A DNA stretch of 64,000 bases from Nitrospira sp. (GTDB lineage Bacteria; Nitrospirota; Nitrospiria; Nitrospirales; UBA8639): positions 3,638,597-3,702,596 of the forward strand of contig CP058931.1 in the NCBI GenBank assembly GCA_024760505.1, in the 5' to 3' direction. The position numbers and the translations under genes were made by a program. The notes under the pieces were generated by a model. It was given only the letters and a program-made list of their open reading frames with translations, made no database searches and had not been told where the DNA came from. Every line of letters begins with the position of its first letter. The stretch's first letter is position 1. Positions 37,731 through 45,954 of the stretch are shown here, one piece after another.

Positions 37731-38687
37731 TTACCGCGGACCTGAGTCCGGAACGTCAACATATTCCTCATCCCCACCAGACCCGGCTCCCACTGGTTGC
37801 GGGGCTAATGGAGGACGCCGAACTGCCGGCGGGCCGGAGACCGGAGCGGATGCCCCAACATCTTCACTCTCTGGAGTTTTTTTCTTGCCAAAGACTTGGG
37901 CACTGATAATACCCACTTCATAAAAGAAATACATTGGAATGGCCATAATACATTGGTTGAATGGGTCAGGCGTGGGCGTAAGAATGGCCGCGAAGAGAAA
38001 AGATCCCAGAAATGCCCATTTCCGGTATTTTCGTAATATAGGAGCATCCACCCACCCTAATTTCGCCATCAAGGTCAAGGCGAGCGGAACTTCAAAAATC
38101 AGTCCAAAGACCAACATGAACCACAGAATAAAACCCACATAATTGGCTATAGAAATTTGTGCAATAAATCCCGAAGCCAACCCATAGGAAATCAAAAAAT
38201 GCAACGCGAAGGGCAACACGACAAAAAAACAGAAGGTCAATCCCAAATAAAAGGCCACGGTGCTAATGGCGGTGAAAGGTCCGACAAACCGGCGTTCCTG
38301 GGCATGTAATCCTGGAAGAACAAATTGCCAGACTTCCCACAACCAATGAGGGGTCGACAAGACCACTGCACACAAACCAGCCACTTTCACATTTTGCCAT
38401 AAGGCTTCAGCCGGGGAGAGGAAGACGAAGGGAATTTTTGGCAAATCCGATGGCATCCATTCCCATGAATCTAAAATGAAATAATTTTGCAGAGGGATCC
38501 GTAGCCAGGACACTAGCGTATCCGCATAAAAAAATGTCCCGACAAAAACACAGGCCATAACAATGACCGCACGGGTGAGTCGCCATTGGAACTCTTGCAA
38601 ATGCTCCATGACGGGCATTTTTTTGTCTTCCAGTGGCTTAAAGACTTTCTCTTCAAACCAGGAACCAATTTTGCTTTGTTTAGCCAT
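37731..38687 (-). CDS. tatC: Sec-independent protein translocase TatC
   Basis: 318 residues from the ATG at 38687 (CAGGA upstream). Six membrane helices and TatC motifs are present: MPVMEHLQEFQWRLTRAV at the N-terminus, FVFLSPAEALWQNVKVA, the loop LPGLHAQERRFVGPF and FGLIFEVPLAL. TatC recognises twin-arginine signals and exports folded cofactor-loaded enzymes. The C-terminal ~50 residues are an unusual Pro/Glu/Gly-rich tail. tatA/B are not in the window. It is upstream of moaB. Confidence 0.95.
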   Translation of the reverse strand: MAKQSKIGSWFEEKVFKPLEDKKMPVMEHLQEFQWRLTRAVIVMACVFVGTFFYADTLVSWLRIPLQNYFILDSWEWMPSDLPKIPFVFLSPAEALWQNVKVAGLCAVVLSTPHWLWEVWQFVLPGLHAQERRFVGPFTAISTVAFYLGLTFCFFVVLPFALHFLISYGLASGFIAQISIANYVGFILWFMLVFGLIFEVPLALTLMAKLGWVDAPILRKYRKWAFLGSFLFAAILTPTPDPFNQCIMAIPMYFFYEVGIISAQVFGKKKTPESEDVGASAPVSGPPAVRRPPLAPQPVGAGSGGDEEYVDVPDSGPR

Positions 38688-38749
38688 GTGAGTCCTGCGC
38701 CACAAAAATTCGAGGGGGGCTCAGTCGCCCCCCTCAATGCTTACATCCC

Positions 38750-40282
38750 TTATTGTGGGTTCACTGCGATAAACAGATTATTGCCGCGCCGATTGACCAA
38801 CAAAACGGCTAACTCATCTTTGGCAATTTTTGACGCAATCTGCTTGAAGTCGTCAATCGTTTTCACGCTTTGCCGACTCACTTCTTGAATGACGTCACCA
38901 ACTTGAATACCCGCAGCCTCAACGGCGCTGCCTGATTCGACTTTCGAGACGACCACACCTTTGATTTGTTCGGGAATATTGAATTCACTCCGGCTTTCCC
39001 CACTAATCGCTATGACGGTCATTCCCGACAATACGTTATCCAGTTTGGCCATAGCCGGAGCTTTCTCTTCTTCTACCGGCCCAGTCTTTGCCAGTGCTTG
39101 ATCGGATGGCCGTTCTCCCAGTTCCAGGGTCAGCAGGGTCTCTTTGCCCTCGCGTAACACTTTAATTTCTTTTTTCTTTCCGACCTTTGTTCGGGCAACA
39201 ATGTTACGAAGATGATTGACATCCTTGACACCTTCACCTCCGTATTCAAGGATTACATCACCCCGTTGAAGTCCGGCCTTTGCGGAAGGGCCATCTTCAT
39301 GTACTTCACTGATTAATACCCCACCCTGTCGACCTTCAGGTAATTGGAATGATTGCGCTAAGGCAGGCGTTAATTCCTGAATGGCCACTCCCATCCAACC
39401 TCTAACCACCTTCCCGGTTTCGATCAGGCTTGCGGCAATGTCCTTCGCAATACTGACTGCAATCGCAAATCCCACGCCTTCGGAACCACCCGTCCTGGAA
39501 AAAATGGCCGTGTTGATCCCGATAAGCTCACCTTTCATATTCACCAGGGCCCCACCTGAATTTCCCGGGTTAATCGCGGCATCCGTTTGAATGAAGTCTT
39601 CATACTCCGTAATACCCACACTACCTCGGCCGAGGGCACTGATAATTCCCAGAGACACGGTATTGCGTAATCCGAAGGGACTCCCGAGAGCTAATACCAC
39701 ATCCCCAACACGAAGGGATTCATATTCTCCCCAGGCCACTGAAGGGAGTGGGCCATTGTCAATCTTGACTTTAATGACCGCGAGATCGGTTTTCGGATCA
39801 GTCCCCACAACAGTTGCTGACATTTCTCGTCCATCATGAAAAGACACCTTGATGTCACTCGCATCTTCCACGACGTGGTTATTCGTCAGAATATATCCGC
39901 GAGAATCAATAATCACTCCGGATCCGGCACTCATACCTGGAGGACCGCCGGGACCACCACCGGGAGGTCCACCGGGACCACCACCAGGGGGTCCTCCGCC
40001 AGGAGGCCCACCAAACGGTCCGGGAGGTAAGCCTCTAGATGGTCCACCCCCACCAGTCACCGCCACGTTGACAACCGCCGGACCTACTTTTTCAACAATT
40101 TCTGAAAAACCTTCAATAAACGCTCCGGGTATAGCGGCTTGCGTCTGGGCGGGAACAAGCCACCCGTTTCCCAAAAATCCACCGACCATCCCCAGTCCTA
40201 CAAATAGGACAAGGAACCCCCATGGAGGGGTAATTCGAAACGGTCTGGCAGTGCCAGCAAACAACCGTGACATGTGCATCAT
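38750..40282 (-). CDS. Do/HtrA-family serine protease with Pro/Gly-rich insert
   Basis: 510 residues; the ATG at 40282 has AGGAG 6 nt upstream. A membrane or signal helix is followed by a short helix and a Pro/Gly-rich low-complexity insert at about residues 75-115. The trypsin-like domain has the triad His (LTNNHVVED), Asp (KTDLAVIKV) and Ser (NPGNSGGALVN). Two PDZ domains follow (with GWMGVAIQELTPAL, and GVVVSKVESGSAVEAAGI). It degrades or refolds damaged periplasmic proteins. It lies upstream of tatC. Confidence 0.94.
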   Translation of the reverse strand: MMHMSRLFAGTARPFRITPPWGFLVLFVGLGMVGGFLGNGWLVPAQTQAAIPGAFIEGFSEIVEKVGPAVVNVAVTGGGGPSRGLPPGPFGGPPGGGPPGGGPGGPPGGGPGGPPGMSAGSGVIIDSRGYILTNNHVVEDASDIKVSFHDGREMSATVVGTDPKTDLAVIKVKIDNGPLPSVAWGEYESLRVGDVVLALGSPFGLRNTVSLGIISALGRGSVGITEYEDFIQTDAAINPGNSGGALVNMKGELIGINTAIFSRTGGSEGVGFAIAVSIAKDIAASLIETGKVVRGWMGVAIQELTPALAQSFQLPEGRQGGVLISEVHEDGPSAKAGLQRGDVILEYGGEGVKDVNHLRNIVARTKVGKKKEIKVLREGKETLLTLELGERPSDQALAKTGPVEEEKAPAMAKLDNVLSGMTVIAISGESRSEFNIPEQIKGVVVSKVESGSAVEAAGIQVGDVIQEVSRQSVKTIDDFKQIASKIAKDELAVLLVNRRGNNLFIAVNPQ

Positions 40283-40699
40283 CCCGATCTCCTGTTCAAA
40301 AAATTTAATAGAAACGGAGTGAATAGGAAAATTTCTATCTCACAACCCTTGGCGTTCTCAAGAAATTCCCCAAGACAAATCGCCTCACTTCGTATAACCG
40401 TTTGATTCTACAATAATTGTTTTCCCACGTTCAAAGTCAAATCCCTAGTTTTTTACTGCACCGGTACGGTCGCATGACCAACAGAGCCTCGTCCGTCTTG
40501 TCAAGACTTTCGTTCAAATAAAGAAAAAAACACTCTCGGAGGACATAAACATCTTCAGAACCGGCTATTTGGATTGATGAAGATACAAGAATGCGTCGCT
40601 CTGCTGAGCGAAATGCCCATGAAATTACGGCAGGAAACGTTAAGACGGAGCAACGAAGTGGGGATCGAATGAAGAATGATTACATTCAGACAGGAGGGA
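40283..40699. other. Intergenic region, promoter candidate only
   Basis: About 420 bases upstream of htrA. A minus-strand TTGACT (40435-40440) with a weak -10 (ATTATT, 40412-40417) 17 bases on could drive htrA, leaving a 130-nt leader. A 31-codon frame begins at 40577 (plus) without a ribosome site. No other content recognised. Confidence 0.35.
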
Positions 40700-41056
40700 T
40701 TACTCGGTAATGTCCAAGAGGGAGCCCAAAACTTTCCCCTGAATTCTCATGCTGGCCATATTGGCTTCTATGAGATTCACCGCTTGCAGATTGGAAATTA
40801 TTTCTTCGCCGAGATCCACATTAGATCCTTCGCGAAGACTGAACGAATTATCACTGGAGAGAAATTGGGGACCGGGGCGTTCATCTGTTTGCAAAGTAAC
40901 GCTCACTCCACCACCGGCTGACGATTCTTCCGGGAGCGCACGGGTTCGTTTAAAACTTTCTGTTTGGGCATTGGCTATATTATGCGCGCCGACGCTGAGC
41001 ATTCTACCTCCAGCCTGAATTCCAGAAAGCGCAGCGGCCATACCGGCAATCATCAT
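40700..41056 (-). CDS. Orphan flagellar basal-body-rod-like protein
   Basis: 118 residues; AAGGAG is 6-7 nt before the ATG. The N-terminus (ALSGIQAGGRMLSVGAHNIANAQTES) matches the flg_bbr_N domain of rod and hook proteins, and the C-terminus (VDLGEEIISNLQAVNLIEAN, GSLLDI) matches flg_bbr_C. It is shorter than FlgC (~140) and FlgG (~260), lacking the middle domain. No other flagellar gene is in the window. It could be a minimal rod protein, or a reused domain in another envelope role. Confidence 0.75.
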   Translation of the reverse strand: MMIAGMAAALSGIQAGGRMLSVGAHNIANAQTESFKRTRALPEESSAGGGVSVTLQTDERPGPQFLSSDNSFSLREGSNVDLGEEIISNLQAVNLIEANMASMRIQGKVLGSLLDITE

Positions 41057-41295
41057 GACTTCTCCTTTGATTCAACGGGCTTCTCACAGCCATCCATATA
41101 CCATCACGTTATCGACCAAAGTCTCAAAACCTTTCCTGACGAGAATGGAAAAGTTTTCGCAACACACTGTAGATAGAGATACCCGGACTGTGGAAAATTG
41201 CCTTACTGGATATTCATAGAAATTGCTGAAGATTGACAGCATTTTTGCTATGGTTCTATCAGGCCATTTCTTAAGGTATTTCATGAAGGAGCCAT

Positions 41296-42249
41296 ATGCG
41301 GGGACTTGTTCTTCATCAGAATCTTCAACTTCAAACCGACCTACCCCTGCCCCCGCGTCCACATGGGGAAGCCAGAATCAGGGTCATCCAAGCTGGAATC
41401 TGCTCTACCGATCTTCAGCTACTCAAAGGGTATATGGCCTTTCAAGGTGTCCTGGGACATGAATTTGTTGGGATAGTCGATGAGGCCTCCGATACAGAAT
41501 TGATTGGAAAACGAGTCGTCGGAGAGATCAATGCCGCCTGTCGCACTTGTGAAACCTGTGCCAACGGCCATCCCACCCATTGCCCTCATCGCACCACATT
41601 AGGCATCCAGGGCCGGGATGGGGCCTTTGCGGATTTTCTTACTCTGCCGGTTGAAAACCTTTTTGTCGTGCCTGACTCCATTTCCGATGATCAGGCCGTC
41701 TTTATCGAACCCTTAGCCGCGGCCTGTGAAATTCCCCAATTAGTCTCGATCAAACCAACAGACCGGGTGGTCGTCATCGGAGATGGGAAGTTGGGAGTAC
41801 TGTGCGCACAAATTCTTGTGCTTTCAGGATGTGCCGTTACTCTATTGGGTCACCATTCAGACCATGACACCTGGCTCACCCATATGGGTATCAAGGTGAC
41901 CTCGCATCCGGCTGATATTCCTCAAGGCGCAGATATGATTGTGGAAGCCACTGGAAGCCCCGAAGGACTTTCCACGGCCATACAATTAATTCGGCCCAGA
42001 GGTACCCTTGTGCTCAAATCCACGTATCATGGAGACGTGTCTTTAAATATGGCGACTTTTGTCATTCAGGAAATTTCTTTAATTGGATCTCGTTGTGGCC
42101 CGTTCCCTCCGGCCATCCGTCTATTAGAATCGAAGCACATTCGGGTCGACCCGCTTATCCATGCCCGCTATCCACTCCTGGATGGCGTTCTGGCCATGGA
42201 AAAGGCCGCACAACCTGGCGTACGAAAAGTCCTGCTGCAAATGACCTAA
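41296..42249 (+). CDS. Zinc-dependent alcohol dehydrogenase (MDR family)
   Basis: 317 residues. The N-terminal GroES-like domain has the catalytic zinc Cys (GICSTDL) and His/Glu (GHEFVGIV). The structural zinc Cys set is CRTCETCANGHPTHC. The Rossmann domain has VVVIGDGKLGVLCAQ. The length is slightly short for the family. MDR enzymes oxidise alcohols or sugars with NAD(P); the substrate cannot be predicted. It starts 240 bases from the divergent rod-like gene. tRNA-Thr follows 87 bases downstream on the same strand. Confidence 0.88.
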   Translation: MRGLVLHQNLQLQTDLPLPPRPHGEARIRVIQAGICSTDLQLLKGYMAFQGVLGHEFVGIVDEASDTELIGKRVVGEINAACRTCETCANGHPTHCPHRTTLGIQGRDGAFADFLTLPVENLFVVPDSISDDQAVFIEPLAAACEIPQLVSIKPTDRVVVIGDGKLGVLCAQILVLSGCAVTLLGHHSDHDTWLTHMGIKVTSHPADIPQGADMIVEATGSPEGLSTAIQLIRPRGTLVLKSTYHGDVSLNMATFVIQEISLIGSRCGPFPPAIRLLESKHIRVDPLIHARYPLLDGVLAMEKAAQPGVRKVLLQMT

Positions 42250-42336
42250 ATCCTGGCAAGTTGGAAAAATATTTTTATGTATTCAATACTGGTTGAATGG
42301 TTCAGCCTTTGGTATGATGGTGCTTAAATTAGCCGA

Positions 42337-42412
42337 GCTGGCGTAGCTCAATCGGTAGAGCAGCGGTTTTGTAAACCGCAGGTCGGAGGTTCAATTCCTC
42401 TCGCCAGCTCCA
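42337..42412 (+). tRNA. tRNA-Thr (anticodon TGT)
   Basis: 76 nt including CCA. Acceptor GCTGGCG/CGCCAGC, D-arm AGCTCAATCGGTAGAGC, anticodon stem GCGGT/ACCGC with loop TTTGTAA, and T-arm GGTTCAATTCC. It decodes ACA. Confidence 0.97.
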
Positions 42413-42905
42413 TACAACACATGTGACTGCCAAGTTTCGGCAGGAGCGCAAACCTAAAGCTATCAGGAAGACCCCACGGACTGTTCTGTTATAGATTCAA
42501 TCGTTCCCTCCCACCCTTCCAACCGTGTTCACCGCGACCTCTGCGTTTAAAAACATTCTCATACGTCAGGGATCATCGCTCACGTTCTAAGCTTTGAAGG
42601 TCATGATACAAGGCCTCTTTTGCTACGGGTTCAACCGTTTGTCCAAATTCACGCCCGCGAGCCCTTGTGTAATCCTTATTGAATTTTTACATTAAGAAAA
42701 ACTGCTTTTGTTCAGGGAGTTATCTGTTAAAATAGCTTGACATGACACTAGGTTGGTCCCGCAAGCTAATGTTAGAGGACTCATTCCGTCATGATGGGGA
42801 AAAGGCCATATCCTCTAACAGGACAAATAGTCACAGAATGATAAGGAATATTCCCGATAGGCCACCTATCTCTTATCGCATGTGCATGCTCGGATCGCGC
42901 ACCCA
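42413..42905. other. Intergenic region, no gene recognised
   Basis: About 490 bases between tRNA-Thr and the FGE-fold gene. A perfect TTGACA at 42737-42742 has no matching -10 at 16-18 bases, so the promoter of the next gene is not located. No gene or structured RNA recognised. Confidence 0.4.
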
Positions 42906-43955
42906 ATGAACGACGATAAGCAAACAACTCTGCCCGCGGAAAAATCTTCCCCTACACCCCTGGCTGATCAAACAAAGCCTGACAGCCTCAGACGACAATC
43001 GGTTCCTGGCAAGCCTTCGGCTAGGGCCCGAACACCCAGCCTGAATTCGCCGGAATCGTCACATACAGAAACCGTGTCCATGCTGAAAAAACAGTATCAG
43101 CTTGCAAAGCGTCAGAAACGATGGATAAAACGAGCAGGAGTCATGGGAATCGTTCTTATTGTATTGGGTGGGTTGGGCACGTGGTTGGCAGAGGAGAATA
43201 AGGCTTTTAAAATGGCCATCCTGAGAGTCGTCGCCCCGGTAGTGAGCATTCATCTGGATCCCGAAATGGTTTCAATAGCTGCCGGGACCTTTCAACAGGG
43301 AGATAGGCGGGAAGAGAGTACGTCAAGTGAACAACCGCTACGAGAGGTCTATATCAAAAAATTTGCTCTGGGGCGATTCGAGGTCACCTTCGAAGAATAT
43401 GACCGGTTCGCCATATCGACGGGTCGGCCGCTTCCGGGAGATGAGGGATGGGGACGTGAAAGGCATCCGGTCATCAATGTCTCGTGGAAAGACGCCGTGG
43501 ACTATGCAACGTGGTTATCACAGGAAACCGGTTATCGCTATCGACTTCCCACAGAGTCTGAGTGGGAATATGCAGCCAGAAATATGGGAAAAGACGAAAT
43601 CTGGGCGGGAACCTCAGAACAGGAACAGCTTGCGACATATGCCTGGTTCAACACAAACAGCAATGGAAGAACTCAACCAGTCGGCACACAACAACCCAAC
43701 GCCCTCGGCCTTCATGATCTGAGCGGAAATGTATGGGAATGGGTCCAGGATTGCTGGCACGACGACTATCAGCATGCCCCCACAAATGGGTCGGCCTGGC
43801 TAGAGGCGAATGACGGGATGTGCGGAACACGGGTGAGGCGAGGTGGTGGCTGGACTAACGCGCCAATGTCTTTGCGTTCTTCGTTTCGTAATGGGTACAG
43901 CGCCGACTCGCGGAGCATCCAGATTGGTTTTCGTCTCGCGCAGGATATCCAATAG
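42906..43955 (+). CDS. Membrane-anchored FGE-sulfatase (SUMF1)-fold protein
   Basis: 349 residues from the ATG at 42906; an in-frame GTG at 42882 is also possible and neither has a clear ribosome site. A polar Ser/Pro/Lys-rich cytoplasmic N-terminus and one membrane helix (about residues 84-102, AGVMGIVLIVLGGLGTWLAE) precede an FGE-fold domain: VSIAAGTFQQGD, GRFEVTFEEYDRF, HPVINVSWKDAVDYA, RLPTESEWEYAAR, GLHDLSGNVWEWVQD, RRGGGW and IGFRLAQ. The active-site Cys pair of true formylglycine enzymes is absent (RRGGGWTNAPMSLRSSFRNG has none), so binding or another chemistry is likelier. A second FGE-fold protein is 2 kb downstream. Confidence 0.85.
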   Translation: MNDDKQTTLPAEKSSPTPLADQTKPDSLRRQSVPGKPSARARTPSLNSPESSHTETVSMLKKQYQLAKRQKRWIKRAGVMGIVLIVLGGLGTWLAEENKAFKMAILRVVAPVVSIHLDPEMVSIAAGTFQQGDRREESTSSEQPLREVYIKKFALGRFEVTFEEYDRFAISTGRPLPGDEGWGRERHPVINVSWKDAVDYATWLSQETGYRYRLPTESEWEYAARNMGKDEIWAGTSEQEQLATYAWFNTNSNGRTQPVGTQQPNALGLHDLSGNVWEWVQDCWHDDYQHAPTNGSAWLEANDGMCGTRVRRGGGWTNAPMSLRSSFRNGYSADSRSIQIGFRLAQDIQ

Positions 43956-44052
43956 GTATAGGCATCTTCCGCTTGCCTTTTCCCTGGCCCACCCTCCCTT
44001 TTCCCTAAACCTGCTTCAAAAGGACAGCAGCAAAGTGTGACGATTCAATTCT

Positions 44053-45327
44053 TTAGAACGTCGCTCCAACGCCTAACGTCCAGACCGCATCCGGACGGAG
44101 CCCTTCGTTTTTATTGAGTGGAAGCTGGACGGCTGCCTGAACCAGCGTGTTGGGAAGTGGGGCCCATTTTAGGCCGGGAGCCAAATCGACGATGTCCTTT
44201 CCACTGTTATCCTTATCGTCCAATTCGTGACGGCCCAGGAGGTCAAGAGAGAAAGCAAAGACTGGAATAGGTGCAAAATCAAACCCTGCGACATAGGTAA
44301 AAAGATTCAGTTCTGATTTGTTGTTGACGAGCACGAAGCCCGTATTCACATGGGGACCAATCATGCCGATCGGGGATGAATAATATTTAGAAGCCACAGC
44401 CAATCCCTCAAATCTGAATTCTCCGACTCCCATGAAGTTATCTTCGTTTCCCGTGGGAAAAGAAACGCCCCCGCGTACTCCCAAATCAGGCAAAATCTCA
44501 TGATTTTTCAGGAAGTTATATTTGGTTCGAAGAAGAACGTCTCCGATCCCGGTTTTATCCCCAGAAGAACTGTCTTTTGAAGGGTCCCCCGTCCCGGGTG
44601 CTGTCCCATTGATCACGTATATACCACTGCAATTTCCACCTTGGGTGCAAGGGACCCCGTTTGCATCAAGCATGGTCGCCTTCGCTTTTGCCTTGATCTT
44701 GTTATTGATGAGAGGAACAAGAAGATTGATGTCCCAATTATCCGTGATGCCATACGTGCCAAAAAATCCCACAAAATTGGTAATCACTTTGACATCCAGG
44801 TTAATTTGTAATAGCTCATCTAACCCTGGGGCATTCGGCGGAGTTCCCGGCCCGGCGGTGGGAGAGACATCTTCACTGAGAGAAGACAGCTTTTGGCCAT
44901 TAAATTTTTTGTAATTGGCGTTTGACCAGACGACCTGGAAATCAAATCGTCCTTTTCCAAGCGTGTCGGCTCGTTCGGCAAATAGTGGACCGAGGCTTTT
45001 GGTGACTTCAACAGGAACTCCCCGCTCAACATCAAACCGATACGCCGCTACGGTAGAGTTCACCGCGAATTGCCCCGTTTGCGCCCCAATGCCATTAGTG
45101 AGTTCATTAAAGGAATTAAACACCGCATTGCCAAAATCATTGGACCGATTGCCTGCAAAATTAGGATCTGTTTGAAACCCATTTCCCCCATAAAGATCAG
45201 GAATCACATTCTTTAATTCTTTGGCTTGAGTGACAGATTGACTGATGACGAGCATTGCCAACACAAGGAAACAGGTCAAACGCTGAATTCGCCTACCTAC
45301 CAAGTTCTGCATGAGCCAATAAGTCAT
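44053..45327 (-). CDS. Outer-membrane beta-barrel, phenol-degradation MetA-like
   Basis: 424 residues; GAGG with an A-rich spacer precedes the ATG. A signal peptide (FLVLAMLVISQSVTQA) is followed by alternating amphipathic strands, e.g. FDFQVVWSN, TKYNFLKNHEIL, LGVRGGVSFPTGNED and a C-terminal VWTLGVGATF ending in Phe, as in outer-membrane barrels. The layout and the GIGDVLLRTKYNFL motif recall the Phenol_MetA_deg/transporter family, whose members are porin-like. It lies opposite in direction to the FGE-fold genes. Confidence 0.65.
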   Translation of the reverse strand: MTYWLMQNLVGRRIQRLTCFLVLAMLVISQSVTQAKELKNVIPDLYGGNGFQTDPNFAGNRSNDFGNAVFNSFNELTNGIGAQTGQFAVNSTVAAYRFDVERGVPVEVTKSLGPLFAERADTLGKGRFDFQVVWSNANYKKFNGQKLSSLSEDVSPTAGPGTPPNAPGLDELLQINLDVKVITNFVGFFGTYGITDNWDINLLVPLINNKIKAKAKATMLDANGVPCTQGGNCSGIYVINGTAPGTGDPSKDSSSGDKTGIGDVLLRTKYNFLKNHEILPDLGVRGGVSFPTGNEDNFMGVGEFRFEGLAVASKYYSSPIGMIGPHVNTGFVLVNNKSELNLFTYVAGFDFAPIPVFAFSLDLLGRHELDDKDNSGKDIVDLAPGLKWAPLPNTLVQAAVQLPLNKNEGLRPDAVWTLGVGATF

Positions 45328-45659
45328 TATTTTTCCTCATATAATTGGAATAAACAAAAAAGGTTTCCCCAAAAATGCCACACAACGGGTTTGGCGCGAT
45401 GGTCCGAGCGCAATTATCGACTTTAACTATGGGTTTGGGGGATGGTACGCTCAACACCACAGGTCCAAAAGAATGGTGTTAATCACGCCCTTCTTCAGCT
45501 TTAGTGGCTATCAGATGGAATCATATCCAAAAACGCGATGCCGATGACGAAGAAAACCAGGCGATCCTATAAACTCTTTCTCATGAAGTCAATCCATTTT
45601 TCCCAGAAGGATCGCCTGGATCTACCTCCCACTCTGGCATACCCCCCCAAATTAGGGAA
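45328..45659. other. Intergenic region, no gene recognised
   Basis: About 330 bases upstream of the beta-barrel gene (leftward) and of the rightward genes. It should hold promoters in both directions; none could be identified with confidence. Confidence 0.35.
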
Positions 45660-45923
45660 ATGACCGACAGGCTTCAAGGAGAAACGCCTCTTATTTTTCA
45701 AGTCGTGTACAAGGCCAACAATGGCATCTCCGAGGCAAGACCCAGTAAACTGGTTTCAAAAACCCACGCCGCCCGAGATCAGCACCATGCTTATTACACG
45801 TTCACTCAATTGTTGCCGTACATAGAGGACCTAACGAAACGAAAGAAAACGGCCAAAGAGGAAATTCTGATGCATCAAGAAAATGGCCCTTGCTTATTTT
45901 TTTCCGAGGATTTTCATGAGTAA
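45660..45923 (+). CDS. Doubtful small ORF upstream of the caspase gene
   Basis: 87 codons ending 31 nt before the caspase-fusion start. The composition is protein-like, with a charged helix (IEDLTKRKKTAKEEIL), but the only ribosome-site match (AGGG) sits too close to the ATG. No family recognised. It may be an upstream leader ORF or noncoding. Confidence 0.25.
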   Translation: MTDRLQGETPLIFQVVYKANNGISEARPSKLVSKTHAARDQHHAYYTFTQLLPYIEDLTKRKKTAKEEILMHQENGPCLFFSEDFHE

Positions 45924-45954
45924 AATCGACAGAAGCCACAGGAGCACGTGAACG

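Noticed and set aside
40577..40672. 31-codon plus-strand frame upstream of the rod-like gene
   Set aside because: Looks peptide-like but lacks a ribosome site; too short to support.
42737..42742. Perfect -35 box TTGACA before the FGE-fold gene
   Set aside because: No acceptable -10 box at 16-18 bases.
42906..43955. Formylglycine-generating enzyme call for the FGE-fold protein
   Set aside because: The active-site Cys pair is absent and no sulfatase gene is near; only the fold is supported.
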